Assembly: GCA_947307055.1 (NCBI GenBank)
Contig: CAMZHX010000002.1
Span: forward strand, 122,153-186,152
Source: an uncultured Selenomonadales bacterium
GTDB taxonomy: Bacteria > Bacillota > Negativicutes > Selenomonadales > Selenomonadaceae
Reading direction: 5' to 3'
Length of the DNA stretch: 64,000 nt
Shown: positions 24,886 through 32,952 of the stretch, in pieces
Position numbering within the stretch: position 1 is the stretch's first letter
Layout: each line of letters opens with the position of its first letter
Notes under the pieces: model-generated
What the model saw: only the letters and a program-made list of their open reading frames with translations
What the model was told of the DNA's origin: nothing
Databases searched by the model: none
Made by a program: the position numbers and the translations under genes

Positions 24886-25605
24886 ATGGCAGTTATCTCT
24901 ATGAAACAGCTTTTGGAAGCGGGCGTGCACTTCGGCCATCAAACTCGCCGTTGGAATCCGAAAATGGCGCGCTACATCTTCACAGAGCGCAACGGCATTT
25001 ACATCATCGACTTGCAAAAGACCGTTCGCAAAGTCGACGAGGCTTATAACTTCGTCCGCAGCGTCGCCGAAGAAGGCAAATCGATTCTTTTCGTCGGCAC
25101 TAAGAAACAGGCTCAAGAGGCCGTCAAAGATGAAGCCGTCCGCGCAGGTCAATTCTTCGTCAATGAACGCTGGCTCGGCGGTATGCTCACCAACTTCCAG
25201 ACAATCCAAAAACGTATTAGCCGCCTCAAAGAATTGGAGACTATGGAGCAAGACGGGACTTTCGACGTGCTCACCAAAAAAGAAGTCATGCAACTTCGCC
25301 ACGAAATGGCGCGTCTCGAAAAATATCTCGGCGGCATCAAGGAAATGAATAAATTGCCCGGCGCATTGTTCGTCGTCGACCCGCGAAAGGAACGTATCGC
25401 CGTCGCCGAAGCTCGCAAGCTCAATATCCCGATTGTCGCGATTGTCGATACCAACTGCGACCCCGACGAGATTGACTACGTTATTCCAGGCAATGACGAC
25501 GCTATCCGCGCTGTTAAGCTTTTGACGGCGAAAATTGCTGACGCGATGCTCGAAGGCAATCAGGGCGCGGAAAATGCTGAGGCTATCGAAGAAAATCAAG
25601 ATTAA
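24886..25605 (+). CDS. rpsB: 30S ribosomal protein S2
   Basis: The 239-residue protein begins [18 protein letters not shown] and contains [23 protein letters not shown] and [19 protein letters not shown], all diagnostic for S2. AGGAGG before the ATG at 24886 fixes the start. It sits in the conserved rpsB-tsf pair, with a palindromic repeat in the 89-base gap. Confidence 0.98.
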   Translation: MAVISMKQLLEAGVHFGHQTRRWNPKMARYIFTERNGIYIIDLQKTVRKVDEAYNFVRSVAEEGKSILFVGTKKQAQEAVKDEAVRAGQFFVNERWLGGMLTNFQTIQKRISRLKELETMEQDGTFDVLTKKEVMQLRHEMARLEKYLGGIKEMNKLPGALFVVDPRKERIAVAEARKLNIPIVAIVDTNCDPDEIDYVIPGNDDAIRAVKLLTAKIADAMLEGNQGAENAEAIEENQD

Positions 25606-25606
25606 A

Positions 25607-25678
25607 AGGTTAATAGGTAAATAGGTTAATAGGTTAATAGTACTAATAACCTAACTACTAATAACCTAATAACCTAAA
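25607..25678. repeat. Palindromic repeat island (TAGGTTA words) between rpsB and tsf
   Basis: AGGTTAATAGG-type words are answered by CCTAATAACCT-type words in a nearly perfect palindrome of about 70 bases. The hairpin could affect the ratio of S2 to EF-Ts, for example as a processing or attenuation point; this is inference. Confidence 0.85.
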
Positions 25679-25694
25679 ATGAGGTGAAAGATAA

Positions 25695-26576
25695 ATGGCT
25701 ATAAGTGCAAAAACTGTTAAGGAATTGCGCGAGAGAACCGGCGCGGGCATGATGGATTGCAAAAAGGCTCTGACCGCGACCGATGGCGATATGCAAAAGG
25801 CGATTGATTGGCTGCGCGAAAAGGGCATTGCTAAAGCCGCGAAGAAATCCGGACGTACTGCGGCAGACGGTGCTGTTGCCGCTTACATTTCCAAAGACGG
25901 CAAAACCGGCGTCCTGCTCGAAGTCAACTGCGAAACTGACTTCACCGCCAACAACGAAAATTTCCGCGCACTCGAAAAGAAAGTTATCGAGCACATTGCC
26001 GCGACTAAACCTGCTGACCTCGACGCCCTCAACGATAGCGTTATCGACGGCAAAAAAGTTTCAGACCTCGTAACCGAGGCAACTGCGACTATCGGCGAAA
26101 AAATTTCAATCCGCCGCTTTGTCACCTACGAAGCGCAAGGCAAACTCACGACTTATATTCACATGAGCGGGAAAATTGGCGTGCTTGTCGAAATGACTGG
26201 CGGCTCTGACGAACTCGGCAAAGATATTGCTATGCAAATCGCCGCCGCTAATCCTTCCGCCGTTGACCGCGCAGGCGTCGACGCCTCAGAACTCGAACAC
26301 GAAAAGGAAATTCTCCGCAAACAAGCCCTCGAAGAAGGTAAGCCCGAAAAAATCGTCGAGCGCATGGTCGAAGGCCGCATTAACAAATTTTATAAGGAAG
26401 TCTGCCTCGTCGAACAAGATTTCGTTAAGGCCGAACCTGGTAGCAAACAGACCGTCAAAGACATTCTCGGCAAAGAAAAAGTTTTGAGATTCGTGCGCTA
26501 TCAACTCGGCGAAGGTATCGAGAAAAAAGAAACCGACTTCGCCGCAGAAGTCGCCGCGCAAGCCGGTATGAAATAA
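25695..26576 (+). CDS. tsf: Elongation factor Ts
   Basis: The 293-residue protein recycles EF-Tu by GDP/GTP exchange. The start [20 protein letters not shown] with CKKAL is the UBA-like N-terminal domain, followed by two EF-TS core repeats with [12 protein letters not shown] and [16 protein letters not shown] before the ATG sets the start. Confidence 0.98.
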   Translation: MAISAKTVKELRERTGAGMMDCKKALTATDGDMQKAIDWLREKGIAKAAKKSGRTAADGAVAAYISKDGKTGVLLEVNCETDFTANNENFRALEKKVIEHIAATKPADLDALNDSVIDGKKVSDLVTEATATIGEKISIRRFVTYEAQGKLTTYIHMSGKIGVLVEMTGGSDELGKDIAMQIAAANPSAVDRAGVDASELEHEKEILRKQALEEGKPEKIVERMVEGRINKFYKEVCLVEQDFVKAEPGSKQTVKDILGKEKVLRFVRYQLGEGIEKKETDFAAEVAAQAGMK

Positions 26577-26592
26577 TTTTGGAACGTCTCAT

Positions 26593-26629
26593 AAAAAAAT
26601 TGTCCTCCAATCGCTTGGAGGATTTTTTT
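26593..26629. terminator. Bidirectional terminator between tsf and the M23 gene
   Basis: TCCTCCAA (603-610) and TTGGAGGA (615-622) form the stem, flanked by A and T runs. The T run overlaps the stop codon of the convergent M23 gene. Confidence 0.88.
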
Positions 26630-27821
26630 ATAGGTAATCCCATGGGCTGGTAGGCTCGCCATTAACTCGAACCTCAAAATGACAATGCGGCCCCGTTGAA
26701 TTGCCCGTCGAACCGCAATAGGCAATCACGTCGCCTTGATTGACACTCTGCCCGACGCCAACCGCTAAGCTTTCGTTGTGCCCGTAAAGCGTAACAATCC
26801 CGCCGCCGTGATCAATCATAATCGTGTTGCCGTAGCCGCCAATCCAACCCGCCTCGATAACAATTCCGCTCTGCGCGGCGTGAATCGCCATTCCGTAATC
26901 GCCGCCAATATCAAGCCCGCTATGAAATCGCTGACTGCCGAAAATAGGGTGCGTCCGCCAACCAAATTCAGAAGTTATCGGCCCGCTAATCGGCCAAATC
27001 ATCGCGCCGCCGTAACTTTGCATAACATAGCCGCCACCAGAATTTTCAGCTTGACGCCGCCGCGCCTCTTCCGCCTCCTTGCGATACCTATTCTCCTGAA
27101 TCAGCCGCCCAACCTCCGCGCTAGACGCCATCATCTCATCATATTGCTGGTCGTAAATAGCCTTGTCATTCTGCATTAAATCGATAAGTGCTTGCTGTTG
27201 CGCGACCTTCTCCAACTGAATATCCTTAGCCGCTTCGGCCTTCTTCGCTAACTCCTCCTGAATTCTCTTATCGGCTTCAAGTTGCTTGCCGACCTCTTTA
27301 ATTTCGTTCTGATACTGCAGGACGTTGGCGACAAGTTCCGAATCGCGAATCATGACGCGCTTTAACAAATCCATTCGCGTTAAAAAGTCTCCAAAATCCT
27401 GCGCGCCGAACAAAACGTCCAGATATGAAATTTGCCCGTTGATGTAAATATCGCGGACGCGCTTTTCTAGGACGGCGTGTTTCTCGTTAAGTTCGGCGGT
27501 GACTTCGACGAGTTTATTTTCATTTTCGCCAATGCGGTAAATGGTATCGTCGAGCGCGGCTTGTTTTTCCTCGTAGTCGGCAGTGGCAACGGCAGCCTCT
27601 TCGTCGAGGTGCCTTTTGAATTCAGAGACCGAATCTATTTTCCCTTGAATCAATTCGGCGGTAGCTCGTGCTTTAGCGGCAGCATCTTCGTAGGAAAGTT
27701 TTTCTTCTTCGAGCTGTTCCATTTCCGCATCAAGCTGTTCGAGTTCGTCCTCGTCGTCCGCGAAAACCGGCGAGCACGTCAGCAAAATTATCGCCGCCAG
27801 CAGGATTAAAAATCTTCTCAA
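26628..27821 (-). CDS. Coiled-coil M23 peptidase (EnvC-like)
   Basis: The 397-residue protein has a signal peptide (to about residue 21, ending SPVFADD), long coiled coils from about 25 to 250 with many Glu/Lys heptads, and a C-terminal LytM/M23 domain. In that domain HSGLDIGG and GPHCHFEVRVNG carry metal ligands, so an active zinc endopeptidase is possible. In other bacteria such proteins are the outer-membrane-side partners of FtsEX that activate or perform septal wall cleavage. It follows ftsX after four bases, matching that role. Confidence 0.92.
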   Translation of the reverse strand: MRRFLILLAAIILLTCSPVFADDEDELEQLDAEMEQLEEEKLSYEDAAAKARATAELIQGKIDSVSEFKRHLDEEAAVATADYEEKQAALDDTIYRIGENENKLVEVTAELNEKHAVLEKRVRDIYINGQISYLDVLFGAQDFGDFLTRMDLLKRVMIRDSELVANVLQYQNEIKEVGKQLEADKRIQEELAKKAEAAKDIQLEKVAQQQALIDLMQNDKAIYDQQYDEMMASSAEVGRLIQENRYRKEAEEARRRQAENSGGGYVMQSYGGAMIWPISGPITSEFGWRTHPIFGSQRFHSGLDIGGDYGMAIHAAQSGIVIEAGWIGGYGNTIMIDHGGGIVTLYGHNESLAVGVGQSVNQGDVIAYCGSTGNSTGPHCHFEVRVNGEPTSPWDYL

Positions 27822-27825
27822 AACT

Positions 27826-28713
27826 TTAAACCTCCATGAAACGTTTAAGGGAAATGGTGCTGCCCAAAATGCCGATTAAAATTCCCGCGCCGATTAGCCC
27901 GCCCGCAACGTAATGCATGAACGGATATTGCTCGACCATAGGGAAGAAGGCGAGCGACTCGTAAATTTTCTGTGTCATCGCCGAATAAAATTCCTGCAGG
28001 GCAAATGCGCTCACGCCTCCGCCGATTATGCCAAGCCCGACGCCTTCTAATATGAACGGCCAACGAATAAACCAATCGGTCGCGCCAACGTATTTCATGA
28101 TTGCAATTTCCTTGCGGCGGGCGAACACCGTTAATCTTATCGTGTTTGAAATTATAAAAATCGTCGCGGCAATGAGTAGCCCCATTAAAATCGCGCCAAA
28201 AAGCCTAATCAAATGCGTAAGCTCGAAAAGATTCGTGGCGACGTCCTGCCCGTATTTGACTTCGTCGACGCCGTAAAGGTCAGCGATTGCCGCCGCAGTT
28301 TTCCTAACGTCGTCGGCTGAATGAACTGTGACTAGGAAAGAATTCGGCAAGGGATTTGAATCGCCGAGCGCGTCGAGAATTTTTTTGTTCTCGCCGAGCC
28401 GCTCCTGCAATTTCTTAAGCGCAACTTCTTTAGGCACATATTCAATCGTCGCAACGCTTTTCATATCGCGAGTCATGCGCTCGATTTCGTTTCGCCCTTG
28501 TTCGGGTAAGCCGTCATTTATGTAAACCGATATTTGCACTTGACTTTCCAGCGACGACGCCATTTTGTTCATGTTCATAACCATAATTAGAAAGACGCCC
28601 AACACAAATAGCGACACCGCAACAGTTCCGATTGACGCCGCAGTCATCCAGCGATTTCTAATCATCGACACGAGCACTTCGCGGAAATAATATTCCACCG
28701 TCTGAAGTTTCAT
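27826..28713 (-). CDS. ftsX: Cell-division protein FtsX
   Basis: The 295-residue membrane protein has the FtsX build: one N-terminal membrane helix, an extracytoplasmic loop (about 50-165 with VSVYIND-like and VEYVPKEVALKKL segments), then three further helices including TVFARRKEIAIMKYVGATDWFIRWPF. It normally pairs with the ATPase FtsE, encoded just upstream in most genomes. Here no ftsE precedes it; a promoter-like TATAAT sits 33-38 bases upstream instead. The M23 gene directly downstream is its likely partner. Confidence 0.94.
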   Translation of the reverse strand: MKLQTVEYYFREVLVSMIRNRWMTAASIGTVAVSLFVLGVFLIMVMNMNKMASSLESQVQISVYINDGLPEQGRNEIERMTRDMKSVATIEYVPKEVALKKLQERLGENKKILDALGDSNPLPNSFLVTVHSADDVRKTAAAIADLYGVDEVKYGQDVATNLFELTHLIRLFGAILMGLLIAATIFIISNTIRLTVFARRKEIAIMKYVGATDWFIRWPFILEGVGLGIIGGGVSAFALQEFYSAMTQKIYESLAFFPMVEQYPFMHYVAGGLIGAGILIGILGSTISLKRFMEV

Positions 28714-28791
28714 CCCACCACTCCCAAAACTTATGCTTGCTACCGATTATAACATAAAAATTCTTTTGGGCATAAAAATCTTTCAGCAAAA

Positions 28792-28828
28792 AAGAGACTC
28801 TGAACCCTGCGCGGGGACAAAGCCTCTT
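28792..28828 (-). terminator. Terminator after rpsA
   Basis: On the minus strand AAGAGGCTTTG pairs with CAGAGTCTCTT around a GC-rich loop, followed by T residues. It ends the ispH-rpsA transcript. Confidence 0.85.
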
Positions 28829-28847
28829 TTGATTTGCGTAGTGTTAA

Positions 28848-30038
28848 TTATTCTTCTGCGGGAGCCGATTCGACTTCTTTGACTTCTGCGGGAGCTACCT
28901 CGACTTTCGGTTGATACGGTCTGAATTTAGCGTTGGCACCCTCGCGGCGAGCGCGGTTAATCGAAAGGGAAATGCGTTTACGTTTCATGTCGATGCGCAA
29001 GACTTTGACCTTGACTATATCGCCGACGGCAACCGCGTCGCTTGCGTTATCGATACGGCGGTCGCTGAGTTCGCCCATAGGAATTAAGCCGTCAAAGCCC
29101 GGCTCAATCTCCATGAACGCGCCAAACGATGCAAGCTTAACAATTTTGCCCTCAAGCAAGTCGCCTTCCTTAAATTGCTCCGCTTTGTCGAGCCAAGGGT
29201 CTCGTTGAGTTTGCTTGATAGAAAGGGAAATCCTATGCGCTTCGGGGTCGACATTTTTAACGTAAACGTCGACTTCCTGACCGACTTGAAGAACGTCCGT
29301 TGCTTTGGTAATGCGCTCCCAAGAAAGGTCGGAGATATGCGCAAGCCCGTCGACGCCACCAACGTCAATGAACGCACCGTAATCGAGAATGCGTTTGACC
29401 GTGCCTTTGATTATGTCGCCTTCGTGCAACTTGCTGAAAACTTCCTGCTGTTTAATTTCGCGCTCACGTTCGAGGAGTTGACGACGACTAAGAACGAGAC
29501 GGCGTTTATGTGAATCAATTTCAATCGGCAGGGCTTTGACGGTCTGCCCAATGTAGCCGCTCAAATCTTTTACGAAATGCAAATCCATTTGCGAAGCGGG
29601 AATAAAACCGCGCAGACCGTTGACAGTCGCAGTCAAACCGCCCTTGACGACGTTGTTAATTCTCGCGTCGACCGTCTGCAAGTCTTCGACTTCGGGGTCT
29701 TCGTTATGCGCTTTGATTGCGCGCAAATCGTCCCAAACAACTTCGGCATCGGCTTTGATTTTGGACAGCACGCCGCCATTTTCGCCGCCGAGCGATTGAA
29801 TATAAACTCTAATTTTGTCGCCGACCTTCACGACGTCTTCAGCCGATTCGGGTTCGGGATTAGCCAACTCTTTTTTCGGAATGGCGATTTCCTGTTTGTA
29901 ACCTATGTCGACGTAGGCTTCCTCGCGCTTGACTTGAACGACGGTGCCTTCAACAACTTCATGTTCGCGAATGTTCTGAATGTCTCCGGACTCTTCGAGC
30001 AGAGCCCCCATATCCTCCATCTTTAAATCCTCTGACAC
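28848..30038 (-). CDS. rpsA: S1 RNA-binding domain protein, ribosomal protein S1-like
   Basis: The 396-residue protein has four S1 OB-fold repeats at about 24-95, 115-178, 200-270 and 285-355, with copies of the GGVDGLAHISDLSW and PGFDGLIPMGELSD type, the hallmark of S1. It should help mRNA bind the 30S subunit. It overlaps ispH by 16 bases; the start chosen is a GTG with GGGGAGG nine bases before it. An ATG at 30020 with AGAGGA is an alternative. In many Negativicutes the two proteins are one fused chain, so this looks like a split form. Confidence 0.9.
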   Translation of the reverse strand: MSEDLKMEDMGALLEESGDIQNIREHEVVEGTVVQVKREEAYVDIGYKQEIAIPKKELANPEPESAEDVVKVGDKIRVYIQSLGGENGGVLSKIKADAEVVWDDLRAIKAHNEDPEVEDLQTVDARINNVVKGGLTATVNGLRGFIPASQMDLHFVKDLSGYIGQTVKALPIEIDSHKRRLVLSRRQLLEREREIKQQEVFSKLHEGDIIKGTVKRILDYGAFIDVGGVDGLAHISDLSWERITKATDVLQVGQEVDVYVKNVDPEAHRISLSIKQTQRDPWLDKAEQFKEGDLLEGKIVKLASFGAFMEIEPGFDGLIPMGELSDRRIDNASDAVAVGDIVKVKVLRIDMKRKRISLSINRARREGANAKFRPYQPKVEVAPAEVKEVESAPAEE

Positions 30039-30844
30039 TTTTTATAAACCTCCCCGATAATCCAGTCCGGCGTTGAGGCACCGGCTGTGATACCAACTTT
30101 ATTGGCGTTTTGTAACCATTCAGGTGAAAGTTCCTGAGCCGTTTCTATGTGGTAAGTTCTGCATTTTTCCTTACAAAGTTGCGCGAGCCGCGTCGTATTT
30201 GCGCTGATTTTTCCGCCGATAACTAACATGACATCGACTTTCGACGCGAGTTCCAATGCTGCTTTTTGTCTTTGATCGGTTGCGGTGCAGATTGTTCTCA
30301 GAATGCGTATGTCTTTTGATTTGCCAACTAGGTGCGAAACCATTTTGACAAAATTCTCGCCGCTCACCGTTGTTTGAGAAACTATTCCGAGTTTGGGCGC
30401 GGGCGTGAAATTTTTAGCGTCCTCTTCCGTTTCAAGGATAGTTGCTCGATTGCCTGACCACTCGAAGATGCTTTTAACTTCGGGGTGATTTTTTTCGCCG
30501 ATTATGACGACTTGGCGTCCGTCCTTAGCCAATTCCTTCGCAGATAGTTGCGCTTTTTTCACGTGCGGACAAGTCGCGTCGACGAGTTTTAATCCCTTAG
30601 CCTTTGCCTCCTCGTAAACTTTTGGTCCTACGCCGTGTGAGCGAATTATTATTGTGCCCTCCTCCATCGCCGTCAAATTTTCGACCGAGCCGACTCCCTT
30701 CGACCGTAGCCTTTCAACCATTTGCGGATTATGGATTATAGGTCCCAACGTACAACTTTTCCCATCCGCGTGCTCTTCGGCAATTCTTATCGCCCGCTTG
30801 ACGCCGTAGCAAAATCCTAAACACTCCGACAAGATTACTTCCAT
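30023..30844 (-). CDS. ispH: HMBPP reductase IspH
   Basis: The 273-residue enzyme carries out the last step of the MEP isoprenoid pathway, reducing HMBPP to IPP and DMAPP with a [4Fe-4S] cluster. The three cluster Cys lie in LGFCYGVKRA, DATCPHVKK and RTICTATDQRQ. TLGPIIHNPQ and IRSHGVGP supply the substrate His residues. It is the first gene of a two-gene unit with rpsA and has its own promoter at 30910-30938. Confidence 0.97.
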   Translation of the reverse strand: MEVILSECLGFCYGVKRAIRIAEEHADGKSCTLGPIIHNPQMVERLRSKGVGSVENLTAMEEGTIIIRSHGVGPKVYEEAKAKGLKLVDATCPHVKKAQLSAKELAKDGRQVVIIGEKNHPEVKSIFEWSGNRATILETEEDAKNFTPAPKLGIVSQTTVSGENFVKMVSHLVGKSKDIRILRTICTATDQRQKAALELASKVDVMLVIGGKISANTTRLAQLCKEKCRTYHIETAQELSPEWLQNANKVGITAGASTPDWIIGEVYKKCQRI

Positions 30845-30909
30845 TTTCTACCACCTGTCTGATTGGCTTGACAAATAAAATATCCTCAACCTGTCAATAA
30901 CCGCCATTT

Positions 30910-30938
30910 AATATAGCATAATCATTTTTCACAAGCAA
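30910..30938 (-). promoter_or_regulatory. ispH-rpsA promoter
   Basis: Minus strand TTGCTT, 17 bases, TATATT, about 65 bases before ispH. Confidence 0.6.
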
Positions 30939-31086
30939 CAACTTTGCGAAAATTTTTTGTTGGGTGTTGGCTTGTCAAAGATATGCCACAAAAAATCAGA
31001 AAGAAACTGTATCCAACGAATCTTTGTTCTATTTTTTGTAACGCATCTATTTTAATCCTAAAAAATTTTGTTGTGACATACTATCC
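30939..31086. other. Intergenic stretch without recognised genes
   Basis: AT-rich sequence between the divergent ispH and HsdR-N genes. No reading frame with a ribosome site, RNA gene or repeat family member was seen here. Confidence 0.4.
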
Positions 31087-31115
31087 TTGCGCTCGCGTTG
31101 CTGTTGTGCGATAAT
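31087..31115 (+). promoter_or_regulatory. Promoter of the HsdR-N/AraC pair
   Basis: TTGCGC, 17 bases, GATAAT, about 50 bases before the gene at 31166. Confidence 0.55.
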
Positions 31116-31165
31116 TTATAATAAAGTTCTTTGGAATAAAATTTTTGAAAAATTGGTGATGATTG

Positions 31166-31660
31166 ATGTTGGAAGAATATTTGCCGCCGCACATATACCG
31201 AATCGAAAGCCAGCCGATGTATTTTGACGAGATAAGGAAAAAATATGTGCTAGTGACGGCGCGTGAAACCGTTCGGCAACGGGTGATTGCCTTTTTGCTC
31301 AATGAACTCGAAGTTCCGCCGAAAATGTTGCGAATCGGGGAGAAGTTGACTTATTACGGACTGAACTTCAGACACAGAGCGGACATAGTGATAGAAAAGT
31401 TCGACAAGGAAGAAAAAATCAATCGCCCGTTAATGGTAGTGGAATGCAAGTCGGCGGAATTGCCGCTAGAGGAATCAGCTTTCAATGAGGCGTTTGACTA
31501 TGCGGAGAAATTGGGCTGCAAGTATTGCATGTTGACGAATATAAACGAGACGCACTTTTTTTATCTGGACGCGGAAAATTATATTGAGTTGGAGACATTG
31601 TCGACTTATCGCGAGATGACATTTCGGAATGAGGAGAAAATTTTTGGTACAGCTGATTGA
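31166..31660 (+). CDS. Solo HsdR N-terminal-like nuclease domain protein
   Basis: The 164-residue protein resembles the HSDR_N_2 domain, the N-terminal part of type I restriction R subunits. The PD-(D/E)xK nuclease pattern is seen as FRHRADIVIEKFD and LMVVECKSA. Unlike a restriction subunit it has no helicase, and no methylase or specificity gene is near, so it is a free-standing member seen in many genomes with unknown role. GGTGAT upstream supports a start at 31163-31166. It overlaps the AraC gene by 17 bases, suggesting coupled expression. Confidence 0.75.
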   Translation: MLEEYLPPHIYRIESQPMYFDEIRKKYVLVTARETVRQRVIAFLLNELEVPPKMLRIGEKLTYYGLNFRHRADIVIEKFDKEEKINRPLMVVECKSAELPLEESAFNEAFDYAEKLGCKYCMLTNINETHFFYLDAENYIELETLSTYREMTFRNEEKIFGTAD

Positions 31661-32504
31661 ACTAAACGCGCAGGAAAATTCGCCATTCGAGAACGAGCCG
31701 CAACTTTTGGGCGTTTATCATTGGAGCGAGGGCTTGCGTTCAATGCATAAGCATGACGACCGCTTGGAATTGAATTTTATTTTGTCGGGGAATGGAACGC
31801 AAGTTATTGACGGCGAACTTTGCAACGTGCAGGCGGGCGATGTTCTGATTCATAATAGCGGCATCCTTCACGACGAAAGCTTGATGATTTGTTCGCAAGT
31901 CAAGGCGTGGTGTATCGCCGTCGCTAATTTGAAATTGCCCGCTCGCCCCGTCAATGAACTCGTTCCGAAAAATTTCAGTCCGCGTATTCCCTGCCAAGCC
32001 GTCGCTGAACAACTCGCGCAACTTTATCCGCTGATTCACATTTACGCCGAGCAACAAGGCGGCTATCAAATTGCCAATGCCCTTGCCCGCGCCGTCGTGC
32101 TCATCGTTTACAAAATTATTCAGTCAACAGCCCTTGACACAACTAAGGAGAAAAATTTCATTGTCGAACGCGTCCGCAATTACGTTGAAGAACATTACGC
32201 CGAAAATTTGAGTCTCGCCGAACTAAGCGGGCTTGTTCGCTCCAATGAATTTTATCTGTCGCACGTCTTCAAAAAAGTTACGGGCTATTCGCCACAACAA
32301 TATATTTTGCGCCGTCGAATCGGTAAAGCTCAATGCCTTTTGATTTATACTTCGTTGCCGCTCACGGAAATTTCTGCGCGGGTCGGCTACGACGATTCAA
32401 ATTATTTCAGTCGCGCCTTCAAAAAAATTACCGGAATGACGCCGCGACTTTATAGGCAAAAATGGCGCGAAATATCAATCGGCTCCATTCCCTCCGACGT
32501 ATAA
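31644..32504 (+). CDS. AraC-family transcriptional regulator
   Basis: The 286-residue protein has an N-terminal cupin-like sensing domain (HKHDDRLELNFILSG, NVQAGDVLIHN) and a C-terminal AraC double helix-turn-helix (LAELSGLVRSNEFYLSHVFK and ARVGYDDSNYFSRAFKK). It probably senses a sugar or related metabolite. The TTG at 31644, eight bases after GAGGAG, is used; it overlaps the preceding gene by 17 bases. Target genes are unknown. Confidence 0.9.
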   Translation: MVQLIELNAQENSPFENEPQLLGVYHWSEGLRSMHKHDDRLELNFILSGNGTQVIDGELCNVQAGDVLIHNSGILHDESLMICSQVKAWCIAVANLKLPARPVNELVPKNFSPRIPCQAVAEQLAQLYPLIHIYAEQQGGYQIANALARAVVLIVYKIIQSTALDTTKEKNFIVERVRNYVEEHYAENLSLAELSGLVRSNEFYLSHVFKKVTGYSPQQYILRRRIGKAQCLLIYTSLPLTEISARVGYDDSNYFSRAFKKITGMTPRLYRQKWREISIGSIPSDV

Positions 32505-32510
32505 AAAAAT

Positions 32511-32541
32511 CCCCGCCGAATTTTTGACGGGGAAAAATTTT
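32511..32541 (+). terminator. Terminator after the AraC gene
   Basis: CCCCG (511-515) pairs with CGGGG (528-532), with A residues before and an AT-rich tail after. It also sits about 28 bases past the stop of the small minus-strand gene at 32569-32688, which it could end in the other direction. Confidence 0.7.
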
Positions 32542-32568
32542 TATTTACAATGTAAAGGGGTTACATAT

Positions 32569-32688
32569 TCAGAAAAAATTTCTAATCGCTACCATCAACA
32601 CAAATCCAATCGACAATGTGCCTGCAAAAAACGTCACCGATATTGTATAAATCTTGTCGCCGTCGAAAATTTTGCTGTTATCTTTCAT
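32569..32688 (-). CDS. 39-residue single-span membrane peptide
   Basis: A 39-residue frame starts MKDNSKIFDGDKIYTISV and continues with one hydrophobic span rich in Gly, Ala, Leu and Val, ending in RNFF. CAGGAG about ten bases before the ATG gives a reasonable ribosome site. The topology (short charged N-terminus, one helix) fits a small membrane protein, and a toxin or a regulator of a transporter are both possible. No relative is recognised. It is too short for routine gene finders, so conservation in relatives is the test. Confidence 0.5.
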   Translation of the reverse strand: MKDNSKIFDGDKIYTISVTFFAGTLSIGFVLMVAIRNFF

Positions 32689-32910
32689 GATGAATCGCTC
32701 CTGTCTTTGTTTAGATTTTTACTTGCTCGGATTTGTTATCCTTTTGACAATGCGAATTATATCAGCGGCGCGAAAAATTTCCTTGACGAGCTTGCTTAAA
32801 TTTTTGCCAAAAATCATTGTTGCGACGGCTTCAGGAATTTTCGTATGCGGAAAAATAGGACGAATTTGTTTTGAGATATTTTATTGACGCGGCGTCTTTT
32901 GAATGATAAA
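32689..32910. other. Intergenic stretch before ilvA
   Basis: No gene longer than a few codons with a ribosome site is seen. On the minus strand a TATAAT-like GATATAATTCG near 32755-32765 could serve the 39-residue peptide gene, but its -35 region is poor. Confidence 0.35.
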
Positions 32911-32928
32911 GTTACTTTTGAAAGTAAC
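32911..32928. repeat. Palindrome GTTACTTTTGAAAGTAAC
   Basis: A perfect 18-base palindrome followed by CAAA lies ten bases before the ilvA ribosome site. It is closely related to unit 2 at 9283-9303. It may be an operator or a small dispersed repeat. Confidence 0.6.
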
Positions 32929-32952
32929 CAAATCAACAGGAGGTTTTAAATT

